Assembly (NCBI GenBank): GCA_016290335.1
Contig: JAEETM010000006.1
Location: 12,729-76,728 of the forward strand
Source of the DNA: Treponema sp.
GTDB taxonomy: Bacteria > Spirochaetota > Spirochaetia > Treponematales > Treponemataceae
Direction: 5' to 3'
Length of the DNA stretch: 64,000 bases
Made by a program: the position numbers and the translations under genes
The notes under the pieces: model-generated
Seen by the model: the letters and a program-made list of their open reading frames with translations, nothing else
Database searches by the model: none
Told to the model about the DNA's origin: nothing
Shown here: positions 9,265 through 18,000 of the stretch, piece after piece
How the letters are laid out: each line of letters begins with the position of its first letter
Position numbering within the stretch: the first letter of the stretch is position 1

Positions 9265-10239
9265 TCAGATACTCTTTTCCCACCAGTTCCTGTTATCCAG
9301 ATACCAGGCAATCGTTTTCTTCAGCCCGTCAGAAAAACAGGTCTGCGGGAACCAGCCCAGCTCTTCCCGGATTTTGACAGGGTCAATCGCATACCGTCTG
9401 TCATGCCCGTTTCTGTCTTTTACGTAAGTAATTAAATCTTCCGGTTTACCCAGCTCTTTACAAATCATCTTAACGATATCGAGATTGCGCATTTCATTAT
9501 GGCCGCCAATATTATATATCTCCCCTGTACGGCCTTTATGGATAATAAGATCAACAGCTTTGCAATGATCTTCCACATAAAGCCAGTCACGTACATTCAT
9601 GCCGTCTCCGTATACCGGAATCCGTTTGTCGCGCAGGCAATTTACAATCGTCAGCGGAATCAGTTTTTCGGGATACTGATACGGTCCGTAATTATTACCG
9701 CAGCGTGAAATACTTACAGGGAGGCCGTATGTTTTGTGATAGGCCAGAACCAGCAAATCAGCCCCGGCTTTAGAAGCGGAATACGGACTGGAAGGCCGGA
9801 GCGGCGTTGTTTCCGCAAAACGCAAATCCTTTCTGTCCAGAGGCAGGTCCCCGTATACTTCGTCAGTAGAAACCTGATGATAGCGCATAACGCCATACTT
9901 TATGCATGCGTCCATCAACACGCCGGTGCCTTTAATGTTTGTTTCCAAAAAAATCTGCGGTTCTTCGATAGACCTGTCCACATGGCTTTCCGCCGCAAAA
10001 TTTACGACAACATCCGGGCGTTCTTCTTCGAAAAGAGTATTAACAGCCTTCCGGTCACAAATATCCGCCCTCTCAAATCGAAACCGCGGATGCGTCATCA
10101 CCGGCCGCAGAGTGCTTATATTCCCGGCATACGTCAGTTTATCCAGACATATAAGCCGGTATTCCGGATGTACAGCCAGCATATGAAAAATAAAATTACT
10201 CCCAATAAAACCCGCTCCGCCGGTTACAACAATTTTCAT
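9265..10239 (-). CDS. rfbB: dTDP-glucose 4,6-dehydratase
   Basis: Extended SDR of 324 residues doing the second step of dTDP-rhamnose synthesis: dTDP-glucose to dTDP-4-keto-6-deoxyglucose. It shows VVTGGAGFIGSNF, FAAESHVDRSI, STDEVYGDL, the catalytic YSASKAGAD and SRCGNNYGPYQYPEKLIP, all standard for RmlB. The start at 10239 is chosen because MKIVVTGG is the normal N-terminus and GGAG lies 9 bases upstream; an in-frame ATG 27 bases earlier has no such site. It is the fourth rfb gene of the leftward operon (A, D, C, B). Confidence 0.96.
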   Translation of the reverse strand: MKIVVTGGAGFIGSNFIFHMLAVHPEYRLICLDKLTYAGNISTLRPVMTHPRFRFERADICDRKAVNTLFEEERPDVVVNFAAESHVDRSIEEPQIFLETNIKGTGVLMDACIKYGVMRYHQVSTDEVYGDLPLDRKDLRFAETTPLRPSSPYSASKAGADLLVLAYHKTYGLPVSISRCGNNYGPYQYPEKLIPLTIVNCLRDKRIPVYGDGMNVRDWLYVEDHCKAVDLIIHKGRTGEIYNIGGHNEMRNLDIVKMICKELGKPEDLITYVKDRNGHDRRYAIDPVKIREELGWFPQTCFSDGLKKTIAWYLDNRNWWEKSI

Positions 10240-10358
10240 ACAAAAATTCTCCGTTACATGTTCCATTGTTTATGGATTATTATACGGGCAACGTATGATA
10301 ATCCTTTATCTCTTTTCAAAGCCCGTTTAATAATAATTACGGTGCTGTTTTAAAGGAA

Positions 10359-10967
10359 TTAAAACCTGAATGCTTCCTTTAACCCCGGCCATTCCTGATC
10401 TTTTTTACTTAACAGCAACGGTGTGCCATCAGACAAGGTATAACCATTGGCAGCAGCGCTTCCCCGGTAAACGCCCTCAACTTCCGGCCAGCTGACGCCC
10501 AATTCCGGATCATTCCATGCTAACCCGCTTTCTTCTTCAGGATGATAATAATCGGTGACTTTATAACATATCTCCGCAATATCACTTAAAACAAGAAATC
10601 CGTGGGCAAAACCCCGGCTGATATAAAGCTGCTTCTTATTGCGTTCTGTCAGTTCTATGCCAAACCACTTTCCAAATGTACTGCTGTTGTTGCGCAAATC
10701 CACGGCAACATCAAATATTCTGCCCTTAACTGCACGAACCAGTTTTCCCTGGGAATAATTCCTTTGATAATGCAGTCCCCGCAGTACGCCTTTTACGCTC
10801 ATGCTCTGATTATCCTGCACGAAAACCATATCCATTCCGTACTGCGCCAGTTCCTGCTGATTATAGGTTTCCATAAAATACCCACGGTCATCTTCATACA
10901 GCGCCGGGTCAATGATATACACTCCCTGAAGCGGGCTTTCCGTAACCTTTGCCTGTTTCCGTACCAT
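10359..10967 (-). CDS. rfbC: dTDP-4-dehydrorhamnose 3,5-epimerase
   Basis: Cupin enzyme of 202 residues. DDRGYFMETYN, the substrate-contact block LRGLHYQ with its catalytic His, and FGKWFGIELTE followed by ISRGFAHGFLVLSD mark RmlC. Catalyses the third step of dTDP-L-rhamnose synthesis. Its ATG shares one base with the TAA of rfbD just upstream, so the two are translationally coupled. It is followed by 119 bp before rfbB. Length is slightly above the usual ~185 residues because of a C-terminal extension of about 15 residues. Confidence 0.95.
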   Translation of the reverse strand: MVRKQAKVTESPLQGVYIIDPALYEDDRGYFMETYNQQELAQYGMDMVFVQDNQSMSVKGVLRGLHYQRNYSQGKLVRAVKGRIFDVAVDLRNNSSTFGKWFGIELTERNKKQLYISRGFAHGFLVLSDIAEICYKVTDYYHPEEESGLAWNDPELGVSWPEVEGVYRGSAAANGYTLSDGTPLLLSKKDQEWPGLKEAFRF

Positions 10968-11863
10968 TAAAACTCTATCTCCTTAAGATACCTTGCCAGC
11001 GCATCCTGCCAGGGCGGGAGATGCAAAAACCCGTTAATTGTCAGTTTTTCCTTGCTCAGCCTGCCGTTTACCGGCCGGTGCGCCTTATTGCGTCCATATT
11101 CTGCTGTTGTTACAGGAACCAGTTTAACAGTATAGCCTGCCTGTTTAAAAATCTCACAGGCAAAATCATACCAGCTGATGTAACCGCCCTCATTGGTTGC
11201 GTGGTAAAAACCGTATTTTCCGGTCTCAATCATATCCACCAGCAGCCGGGCCAAATCATGCGTATAGGTAGGTGTCCCAACCTGGTCGTTAACAACTCTG
11301 ATTTCAGGATACTTTTTGCCTAAGCTTAACATGGTTCTGACAAAATTGCTTCCGTTTTTACCGAAGATCCAGGATGTTCTGACAATAAAAAACCTGGTTA
11401 ACAATGCTGTTACAGCCAATTCTCCTGCCCGTTTCGACTGCCCATATACATTCAAAGGCATAACTTCCGGACAATCCGGTTCCCAGGGAGCTGCCCCCTG
11501 TCCGTTAAATACATAATCTGTGCTGATATACAACATTTTGCAGTTTAACTCCCTGCAAACTGAAGCAATATTTCTTGTTCCTGACCCGTTGACTGCAAAT
11601 ACTGTCTGCCTTTTATCGTTATCTTCCGCTTCATCAACAGCAGTCCAGGCGGCGCAGTGCACAACAGCGTCCGGGGAGATCTCATGCAATACCGCTCCGA
11701 CAGTTTTCGAGTCCGTAATATCCAGGCTTCTGTAATCCTGCCCGCTTTCCCAATTACATATGGCAGCAATATCACTGCCAATTCCCATGTGCTTTCGGTT
11801 TTCCAGCTCTGTCATCACATCATGGCCGAGCTGACCGTTTACCCCTGTAACAAAAACCTTCAT
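10967..11863 (-). CDS. rfbD: dTDP-4-dehydrorhamnose reductase
   Basis: SDR of 298 residues for the last step of dTDP-L-rhamnose synthesis. FVTGVNGQLGHDV at the N-terminus, VVHCAAWTAVDEAEDN, ISTDYVFNGQG and the catalytic YGQSKRAGE are all standard for RmlD. AGGGGA lies just before the ATG. It lies between rfbA (29 bp upstream) and rfbC (1 bp overlap). Confidence 0.95.
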   Translation of the reverse strand: MKVFVTGVNGQLGHDVMTELENRKHMGIGSDIAAICNWESGQDYRSLDITDSKTVGAVLHEISPDAVVHCAAWTAVDEAEDNDKRQTVFAVNGSGTRNIASVCRELNCKMLYISTDYVFNGQGAAPWEPDCPEVMPLNVYGQSKRAGELAVTALLTRFFIVRTSWIFGKNGSNFVRTMLSLGKKYPEIRVVNDQVGTPTYTHDLARLLVDMIETGKYGFYHATNEGGYISWYDFACEIFKQAGYTVKLVPVTTAEYGRNKAHRPVNGRLSKEKLTINGFLHLPPWQDALARYLKEIEF

Positions 11864-11892
11864 TTTTTCCCCTGCTATTCTTCGCTTACGCT

Positions 11893-12780
11893 TCAGAGCT
11901 GTATTTTTCCTTCTGCTACAGTTTTCAAATGTGCCCCATAAGGGCTTCTGGCATAACGCGCTGCGCTTTCAAGCAATGTTTCGGTTTTTATCCAGCCATT
12001 ATTCCATGCAATCTCTTCCGGGGCAGAAATAGTAATTCCCTGTCGTTCGGTTACCATTTTTACAAAATCAGCAGTATCCAGCAGGCTGTCTGCCGTTCCC
12101 ATATCACGCCAGGCAAAACCCCTTCCCAAAAGCTGTACTTTAAGCGATTTTTTTTGAAGGTACAGGATATTAAGATCCGTAATCTCCAGTTCGCCACGGG
12201 CTGAAGGACGTATGTTTCGAACACTTCCGCTTACGCCGGAAGGATAAAAATACAGACCGGTAACCGCATAATTAGATTTAGGAACTATGGGCTTTTCTTC
12301 TATGGATAAAATCGATCCGTTTTTATCAAACGAAAGCACGCCGAAACGTTCCGGATCATTTACATAATATCCGAAGACGGTCGCTTTATTTTGATTTTCT
12401 GCATCCCGGACTGCAGCTTTCAATAATTTTCCAAGCCCGTTTCCGTAAAAGAAATTGTCACCCAAAATCATGGCACAGGCATCTCCGCCAATAAAATTTT
12501 CTCCAATTAAAAATGCCTGGGCTAACCCGTCCGGACGCTTCTGAATTTCATAAGACAACCGGATTCCAAATTGCCGGCCGCTTCCCAGCAAACATTCAAA
12601 CCTCGCCGTATCTTCCGGTGTGGAGATAACCAGGATATCACGGATTCCTGCCAGCATTAACGTGGACAGGGGATAATAAATCATCGGTTTATCATAAACG
12701 GGGAGCAATTGTTTCGACGTCACCAAGGTAAGGGGATAAAGCCGCATACCTTCTCCCCCGGCCAGTATAATTCCTTTCAT
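11893..12780 (-). CDS. rfbA: Glucose-1-phosphate thymidylyltransferase
   Basis: Nucleotidyltransferase of 295 residues that makes dTDP-glucose from glucose-1-phosphate and dTTP, the entry to rhamnose synthesis. The N-terminal [16 protein letters not shown] is the signature motif; [21 protein letters not shown] and [19 protein letters not shown] follow at expected spacing. GGGAGAGG lies 4 bases before the ATG. It is the first intact gene of this leftward operon; 38 bp upstream ends the DUF616 pseudogene. Confidence 0.96.
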   Translation of the reverse strand: MKGIILAGGEGMRLYPLTLVTSKQLLPVYDKPMIYYPLSTLMLAGIRDILVISTPEDTARFECLLGSGRQFGIRLSYEIQKRPDGLAQAFLIGENFIGGDACAMILGDNFFYGNGLGKLLKAAVRDAENQNKATVFGYYVNDPERFGVLSFDKNGSILSIEEKPIVPKSNYAVTGLYFYPSGVSGSVRNIRPSARGELEITDLNILYLQKKSLKVQLLGRGFAWRDMGTADSLLDTADFVKMVTERQGITISAPEEIAWNNGWIKTETLLESAARYARSPYGAHLKTVAEGKIQL

Positions 12781-12818
12781 AATGCCTCTCCCAGCGTCCG
12801 CATACGTCCTTTAGCGTA

Positions 12819-13534
12819 TCAGCAAATCTTTGTCCCATATAATGCACAAAGCAATTCAAACAACGACGGAAAATATTTAAAAAGCACTGTCTGTATCTTT
12901 TGCCGGGATGAAAATCTCCCGGATATATGGATTTTACCCCTGTCATATCCTGTTTTCCAGATGATATACGGCAGACTGAACTGGTCCCTGGTCGGATACT
13001 TCAGATGCTCGTCCCATCATACTTCCATCAGCTTCTGCACATCTTTATCACCGTGCTTCCTGATCAGGATTGCATTTTCGTACAATCCGAAATGTTGGGG
13101 GAATCCTTCCTTTTTGTATGAGGCAATCTGTTGTTTTGACAACGCAGCATCAGCCTTTTTCAAATAGGTTACCTGGATCAGTTCATCATAAATACAGCCC
13201 CTTGTTCTATGATAATGAACACCAAATCCATGATCTCCCATTTCTGCTATCAAAGGGCTCACAGGCGCAGTTATCTTAATATTGCCGTCAATGTAAATCG
13301 AGTAATCATATTCCGGCAGATAAAGGAACGGAAGCATCTTGATTTTTCTGTTTAACTGTAAGGGTGAGAGTTCCGTATCCTCTTTAAATCGGGCTGTATC
13401 TGTTTTTGTCCATTTGGAATCCGGTAAAACCACTCCGTCGGTAAACATGAAATATTCAACTCCGGGTCCGCGCATAAGGGTTCGATAATGTTATCATAAT
13501 CACCGGTAACACTCGAATAAACGGCTATTTTCAA
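12819..13534 (-). pseudogene. DUF616 (TOD1/glycosyltransferase-like) gene with one frameshift and one nonsense codon
   Basis: About 238 codons read from a TTG at 13534. The first part (KIAVYSSVTGDYDNIIEP) is in one frame. Near 13473-13476 a 1-base loss moves the rest to another frame (GVEYFMFTDG, the acidic YSIYIDGNIKI motif, GCIYDELIQVTYLKKAD, FPQHFGLYEN). At 13017-13019 a TGA stands where relatives have the first Trp of a WW pair, followed in frame by WDEHLKYPTRDQFSLPYI up to a final TGA at 12819. Repairing both lesions gives a normal-length DUF616 protein, so the gene was recently functional. It was probably a sugar transferase of this locus. Confidence 0.82.
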
Positions 13535-13538
13535 ACCG

Positions 13539-13640
13539 TTAGTATCCGTTTCGGCGTTCCCGGCTCAGGTCATTATAGGTTTCCCTGTAAATACACCCCC
13601 ATGTCACACCAGACCGGTTGTAAAACAACTTCTTTTAATC
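13539..13640 (-). pseudogene. Possible C-terminal scrap of a glycosyltransferase
   Basis: A short minus-strand frame reads KKLFYNRSGVTWGCIYRETY and about ten more residues before a TAA at 13539-13541. The Trp-x-x-Ile-Tyr pattern at the end of a helix resembles the C-terminal tail of GT4 transferases. Nothing upstream in this frame continues the homology. The call is weak, but the surroundings are full of similar remnants. Confidence 0.35.
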
Positions 13641-13668
13641 TCAAACAAATAGTATCCTAAACAGTACC

Positions 13669-14652
13669 TCAAGGTTTTTCCCTTCTTAATTTTGAATACT
13701 CGCGCAGTTTTGAGTTGGGAGAAAATTTTGAAACATCGTAATCATTCACAACCGGTTCGGCAAAAAAACTGCCGGTAATATCATCGGGGCTTTTTATATG
13801 CAGCATTTGGGAAGGAGTAAAAAAAGGAGCCTCCAAAATTTCCAGATTAGTTGTGATTAATTTTTTTCTATATATCAGTGATTCAAAGGTTCTGAGACTA
13901 AAGTAGTTATTATTATCTTCTAAAAGTTCCAGAATGCAATTTGCATGATTCACCCGCTTTAAGACATCCCGATATGGCATATGCCGGTTATATATGATTC
14001 CGCTTCGGGGCACCTGGTTTTCTGAAGATACCCCGGTTACAAAAAAAGTACACTTTAAACCTAACTGGGAAAGCCTGTCATATATTGAAATCAGTTGGGG
14101 CAACCTCCCTTTATTCCTTCCAACAAAAAGAACGTCCGTATAAGGGAATTCCGAATCTTCCGGTTTATGAAGGGAATAACATAAAGGTTGAAATAAAAAA
14201 CCATACTGCCGGCTGTCTGTCTTATTAAATGTAATAATATGATCATACAAATCACTGACTTGCGATAATTTTCTTAAATTATTGTACTTACCGCAAACAT
14301 TTGTAAATTCAAATAACATTACGAGTTTCGGATACTTATTACGCAGGTAGCTTAAATATTTTCCTGAAAACGAAACCGGATTGTTTTCAGGAAAAATAAT
14401 ATACTGATCCATATCCTTATTAAAAAAAGATGCGCAACTATATAAACTGTACCATATAGATTTTAACGGCAGTTCTTTTTTATTATACCATCTTTTTGCA
14501 TTATGAATATGATTTATTTTATCCAAAAATGAAAAACCCGTTCCCTCACAGATAAAAACATCCGGGTTATGGTATAAGTCCTGGTTGGCTATTTTCCAAT
14601 AGTCATAGACCCCTGCAAAAAAAATATACGTTGGCATATCCGATTTTTTCAT
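13669..14652 (-). CDS. Glycosyltransferase-like protein (GT-B fold, probable)
   Basis: Protein of 327 residues from the ATG at 14652, which has GAGAGG 8 bases upstream (an ATG six codons earlier lacks a site). The C-terminal half has a GT-B look: VLFVGRNKGRLPQLISIYDRL, FFVTGV, IIYNRHMPYRDVLKRVN and a later LRTFESLIYRKKLITTN block, like CgeB or group-1-like capsular transferases. The N-terminal half is unassigned. No membrane segment. It is the only apparently intact gene between 12.8 and 18 kb. Exact family and sugar unknown. Confidence 0.65.
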   Translation of the reverse strand: MKKSDMPTYIFFAGVYDYWKIANQDLYHNPDVFICEGTGFSFLDKINHIHNAKRWYNKKELPLKSIWYSLYSCASFFNKDMDQYIIFPENNPVSFSGKYLSYLRNKYPKLVMLFEFTNVCGKYNNLRKLSQVSDLYDHIITFNKTDSRQYGFLFQPLCYSLHKPEDSEFPYTDVLFVGRNKGRLPQLISIYDRLSQLGLKCTFFVTGVSSENQVPRSGIIYNRHMPYRDVLKRVNHANCILELLEDNNNYFSLRTFESLIYRKKLITTNLEILEAPFFTPSQMLHIKSPDDITGSFFAEPVVNDYDVSKFSPNSKLREYSKLRREKP

Positions 14653-14685
14653 CAAAGAATCCTCTCCCATAACCCGGCAATATGT

Positions 14686-14843
14686 TCAGTTTTTCCCATC
14701 CTCTATCAGTTCATCCGAACCGGTACAAGCGGTAGAAATACAGCAATGCCCCATTATCATTGCTTCCATCAGCGCATTGGACAGTCCCTCGTAACCGGAG
14801 GATAACACAAACTGTTCAGCGTCCGCTATCTCCCTGTATTGCC
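14686..14843 (-). pseudogene. C-terminal fragment of a GT4 glycosyltransferase
   Basis: Reading leftwards from about 14843, one frame gives FVLSSGYEGLSNALMEAMIM, then a GHCCISTACTGSDELI stretch, ending in a TGA at 14686. This is the donor-binding EGLSNALMEAMxxG motif of GT4 enzymes, stopping soon after it, so both the N-terminal ~250 residues and the last ~60 are lost. There is no start codon or ribosome site. It lies between an intact transferase and a nonsense-mutated one and is a deletion remnant. Confidence 0.75.
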
Positions 14844-14866
14844 ATCGTCTTTTTTATGCCTGATAA

Positions 14867-15895
14867 CTAAAACTCAATCTGTTTAATCAAATCTATTTTT
14901 TTCAAAGAATCTGAGTCCGTATACTCAACACTGTCATCGGACATGAAAGAAACATCTTTTTCTTTATTTACATAATCCATATAACACTTATATGCCTTTC
15001 CTGCTTTCGAATATCCCTTTCCGAACCGTGCTATCTCTTTATATTTTTCCAAATCTTCTTCTGTAAATTTATAATGTAAAATTCCCATATAACAGACTGC
15101 TGTTTGCAGTAAGTCAAAGGGATATTGAAAATGAGCACTGGAACTGACTGTGCCTTCTTCAAAATAACAAAGCGGATACTTAGACACGGTCGTCGGAAAT
15201 CCCATGACCCGCTGTCTGGGTCCTCACACAAAGTTCATGAACTTACAGGCGCCGGCCATCCTTTCTTTTTCGGTATAACTGCCCGTGTCCATCCATCTGT
15301 ATTCTTTAAAAATATCCCCCCTGTGATCAAACAGTTTCCCGGAAGTATACATATCTATTAACAGTCCCTTAAAACGTTTGATATTTGCCCGCTTCGCAAA
15401 CGCAATGACCCCGTTTAACGGATGCTTCTCCATTCCAACGTATGTTATCAATTCATCCGAGTCTGTCAGCAAATACCAGTGATTGAATCCATAATAACTT
15501 ATAATCCGGTTTATCCACCCTTCTTTAACCCGGGTTTGATACTTGTCCCGGGTTAAGAATAAGTCAACATCTTTTTGCTGATCAAGCCATTCAAACGTTC
15601 CGTCATCAGAACCGTTGTCCATAATTGCAAATTTTTCAATGCCCAATTTTCGATAATGCGAAACAAGCATCTGTATTTTTTTTAAATCATTTTTAACACA
15701 CAATACAACAACGGGAACTGTATCAGGCACGAGATCTGTTTTTTTGATAATAACAATATCCGAAAAAGCAAAGGAATATACAATTTTCCAATTTAAAAAG
15801 CCATTCCCTGCTTTGTAGCACTCTCTTATCATGGAAGCCAATGCGTTTTCCCAGATCTTGCGATCTTTTTCAGAAAGATACTTTAATTTGCCCAT
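14867..15895 (-). pseudogene. Glyco_tranf_2_4-family glycosyltransferase interrupted by one in-frame TGA
   Basis: One frame runs from ATG 15895 (or from further upstream, up to 15952) to TAA at 14867, broken only by a TGA at 15224-15226. Before it: VVVLCVKND, IMDNGSDDGTFEWL, YLLTDSDELI and HRGDIF, typical of the GT-A Glyco_tranf_2_4 family. After it: GPRQRVMG and SKYPLCYF, the family's conserved GG-x-R-x-R-V block. Family members usually have Gly-Gly there, so GGA probably mutated to TGA. The upstream hydrophobic residues before 15895 may be non-native. Without the stop this would be a ~343-residue enzyme. Confidence 0.75.
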
Positions 15896-16112
15896 ATGAT
15901 GGGAGCAGAAAAACAACAATGGAAAAAGCGGAAAGGATAAATAATAGCACAAATGATAAACGGGCTTCTTTGCGAAATCAAAACAACTATTGTAAAAATA
16001 TCGCTTTTATCCATCATCATGCAACTCCCTATGACCTATCGCTAATACCAGACTTAGCTGCGCACTATACCAACCTTCCCAAGTCACAGCACAGTATTTA
16101 AAAAAATAATCT

Positions 16113-16604
16113 TTATAAAAATTGTTTTAGTCCCCTGTACATTTTCTTTGCAATTAAAATATGGTCCTTCCCGGAAGGATGCACTTTGTCCGGCAGTAAC
16201 TGCTCAACTTCACTGTTCGTTAAAAAATTTTCCGTGCAATTTACACAATGACCACCGTAAACACTGCATCTTTGTTTTATAAGAGCCGCAATATTATTTA
16301 AAGTCCTGCCTGAAAACTCATATTCTCTGTCATAGTTTGTTAATTGATTCCCGTAAATACTGAATTAAACGGAGTAATATACACAAGTCTCGCATTTGGG
16401 AACTTTTTTATAAGGCCTTCCTTTTAAATTCGATGTCATTCCATATGCAATAGAATCACCGATCGACAGCCATTTCTTACGAAATGATTTCCAAACGTAT
16501 GCTGTTCCGGCTTTATCAAGATGCACAAAATCAATGAACGACTCATCAGACAGATTATAATATTTTGCATTATAACTGCCAATAACTTTTATACACACCC
16601 TCAC
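16113..16604 (-). pseudogene. SGNH/GDSL hydrolase remnant with frameshifts and an internal deletion
   Basis: Pieces of one SGNH hydrolase in three frames. From 16604: FIDFVHLDKAGTAYVWKSF, then KKWLSIGDSIAYGM, which carries block I with the nucleophile Ser. The normal middle (about 100 residues) is missing. Next come ARLVYITPFNSVFTGIN in a second frame and TNYDREYEFSGRTLNNIAAL in a third. The end is PDKVHPSGKDHILIAKKMY with the catalytic Asp-x-x-His, and a TAA at 16113-16115. SGNH proteins in such loci often add or remove O-acetyl groups. This copy cannot be functional. Confidence 0.72.
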
Positions 16605-16642
16605 GGTCTCAGATATCCAGTTTCACGAAACGGAAGTTAGGT

Positions 16643-16783
16643 TTATCCAATCTGTAACATATTTTCTTTTCTATTCAATGGAGCAAACGCAATCATATCA
16701 TCCATGCTATCATATACAATCTTCCCTTTGAAAGATAGTGGTATTCTTTCAATAAAATAGGGTGATGATATATATAATTTCCG
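16643..16783 (-). pseudogene. Fragment of a TuaH-like glycosyltransferase cut by the IS element
   Basis: This stretch encodes SSPYFIERIPLSFKGKIVYD and the following MDDMIAFAPL segment. It is very similar, also at DNA level, to the middle of the intact transferase at 23007-24068. Homology stops exactly at the left inverted repeat of the IS at 16784 and, on the other side, just after the ENMLQ residues. A small deletion shifts the frame near 16775. It is a duplicated or recombined scrap of the neighbouring gene. Confidence 0.8.
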
Positions 16784-16795
16784 TGACCTGCTCCC
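16784..16795 (+). repeat. Left terminal inverted repeat of the IS element
   Basis: TGACCTGCTCCC; matches the reverse complement of the right end (TGACCTGCCCCC, 17986-17997) at 11 of 12 positions. Confidence 0.75.
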
Positions 16796-16862
16796 CAAAA
16801 ACTGATCCACTCTGAACTTTAGTCTGGCTGTGGTATAATTACCACAAAGGGGGCTAAAGACC

Positions 16863-17127
16863 ATGAAAAATCGTTTCACAGAAGAGCAGATCATCAAGGT
16901 ACTTAAAGAACATGAGGGCGGCAGGCCTGCCACCGACATTGTCCGTGAACTTGGAATTGCTGAACAGACTTTTTTACAACTGGAAGCGCAAATACGGAGA
17001 TATGAACGTTTCAGAAGTCAAAAGGCTGAAGCAACTGGAAGCCGAAAACGCAAAGCTCAAAGAGCTTGTTGCCGATCTTTCGCTGGATAACAAGATCCTA
17101 AAGGACGTTATCTCAAAAAACTCGTAA
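16863..17127 (+). pseudogene. IS3-family transposase OrfA, frameshifted
   Basis: The N-terminus (MKNRFTEEQIIKVLKEHEGG, then TDIVRELGIAEQTF) is the HTH_Tnp_1 domain of IS3-family OrfA. A run of six T at 16970-16975 shifts the frame; with five T it would continue YNWKRKYGDMNVSEVKRLKQ and the leucine-zipper-like helix to the TAA at 17125. So one extra T has inactivated it. The end (DNKILKDVISKNS) is typical. A sequencing error in the homopolymer cannot be excluded. Confidence 0.8.
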
Positions 17128-17945
17128 CGCCTGCAGCGAAACGTGCCGCATGTGAAAGAATCCAGAAGGACTTTCACATCAGCGAACGCAGAGCTTGCAG
17201 GCTGATAGGGATATCTCGCAGCACGAAGCGTTACGAGCCCAGGAACAATTCCGAAGAGGAAAAGATCACGGAGTCCATGCAAGCGATAGCATCTCGCTGG
17301 AAACGGTTTGGATACCGCCGTATCAATATGATGTTGCAAAGAGAAGGCATCCATATTAATCACAAAAAGGTCTACCGCCTCTATAAAAAGGCGGGTCTTG
17401 CACTCAAGCGCAAGCTGAAGCGGAAAATCTATGCAAAACGCGGAACGCCGGATAGAAGTCATCTTCTGGGTCCTAATGACCGTTGGTCCATGGACTTTGT
17501 CAGTGATATTACCGTTACTGGCAGAAGGTTCCGCATATTCGCCCTGATCGATGAAGTTACGAGGGAATGTATTGCACTGGAAGTGGATACATCCATTACC
17601 GGACAACATGTAACAAGATATCTGAATAAAGCGATGCTGTTCCGCGGCCGTCCAAAAGAAATTCTTTCTGACAATGGCCCCGAATTTACCAGTAATGCTC
17701 TCAATGCATGGGCCTATGAGAAGCATATAGAGCATGTGTTTATTGATCCCGGAAAACCCATGCAGAACGGTTTCATTGAAAGCTTCAATGGGAAGCTCCG
17801 GGATGAATGTCTTAACCTGCACTGGTTCCACAATCTCCAGGAGGCACGGGAGATAATCAGCCGATGGAAAAACGAGTACAATATGGTTCGCCCGCATAGT
17901 GCGCTGGGTCAAAAGACTCCGGCAGAATATGCGCAAACATTTTGA
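17115..17945 (+). CDS. IS3-family transposase OrfB (rve integrase core)
   Basis: About 276 residues in the -1 frame relative to OrfA, entered at an A6 run (17115-17120) that is the usual IS3 slippery site; just after it the frame reads KKLVTPAAKR. It contains an HTH_21 segment (RFGYRRINMMLQREG) and the DDE integrase core: SMDFVSDI, then LSDNGPEFTS and NGFIESFNGKLRDECL with the final Glu. The C-terminus, PHSALGQKTPAEYA, is typical. OrfB alone looks intact, but normal OrfAB production needs the broken OrfA. Confidence 0.9.
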   Translation, partial: KKLVTPAAKRAACERIQKDFHISERRACRLIGISRSTKRYEPRNNSEEEKITESMQAIASRWKRFGYRRINMMLQREGIHINHKKVYRLYKKAGLALKRKLKRKIYAKRGTPDRSHLLGPNDRWSMDFVSDITVTGRRFRIFALIDEVTRECIALEVDTSITGQHVTRYLNKAMLFRGRPKEILSDNGPEFTSNALNAWAYEKHIEHVFIDPGKPMQNGFIESFNGKLRDECLNLHWFHNLQEAREIISRWKNEYNMVRPHSALGQKTPAEYAQTF

Positions 17946-17985
17946 TTATTGCAGCTATACTAAAATTCCCCGTGGTACATAAAAC

Positions 17986-17997
17986 GGGGGCAGGTCA
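17986..17997 (-). repeat. Right terminal inverted repeat of the IS element
   Basis: GGGGGCAGGTCA on the plus strand; pairs with 16784-16795. It ends three bases before the stop codon of the ABC transporter at 18001. Confidence 0.75.
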
Positions 17998-18000
17998 AAC

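Larger units (their letters stand above)
16784..17997 (+). mobile_element. IS3-family insertion sequence, about 1.2 kb
   Basis: Bounded by imperfect terminal inverted repeats beginning TGACCTGC, with two overlapping ORFs (orfA, then orfB in the -1 frame) of the IS3-family type. No target-site duplication is visible: the left flank ends in TTCCG and the right flank begins AACTT. Missing duplication, a truncated gene on the left and the very end of an ABC gene on the right suggest an adjacent deletion after insertion. orfA is broken, so the copy is probably inactive unless supplied in trans. Confidence 0.85.

Noticed and set aside
9062..9283. Minus-strand frame of 73 residues at the 5' end of ABC exporter copy 1, considered as a precursor-peptide gene
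   Set aside because: It overlaps the exporter in another frame and the 5' remnant of the exporter's own start; no leader-like or core-like pattern.
12692..12946. Minus-strand frame of 84 residues upstream of rfbA
   Set aside because: It is an off-frame reading of the end of the DUF616 pseudogene and the start of rfbA.
13017..15226. Possible recoding of UGA as an amino acid, because two genes have in-frame TGA at conserved positions
   Set aside because: The two codons would need to mean different amino acids (Trp and Gly), one of the genes also has a frameshift, and many intact genes here end in TGA. Ordinary nonsense mutations are simpler.
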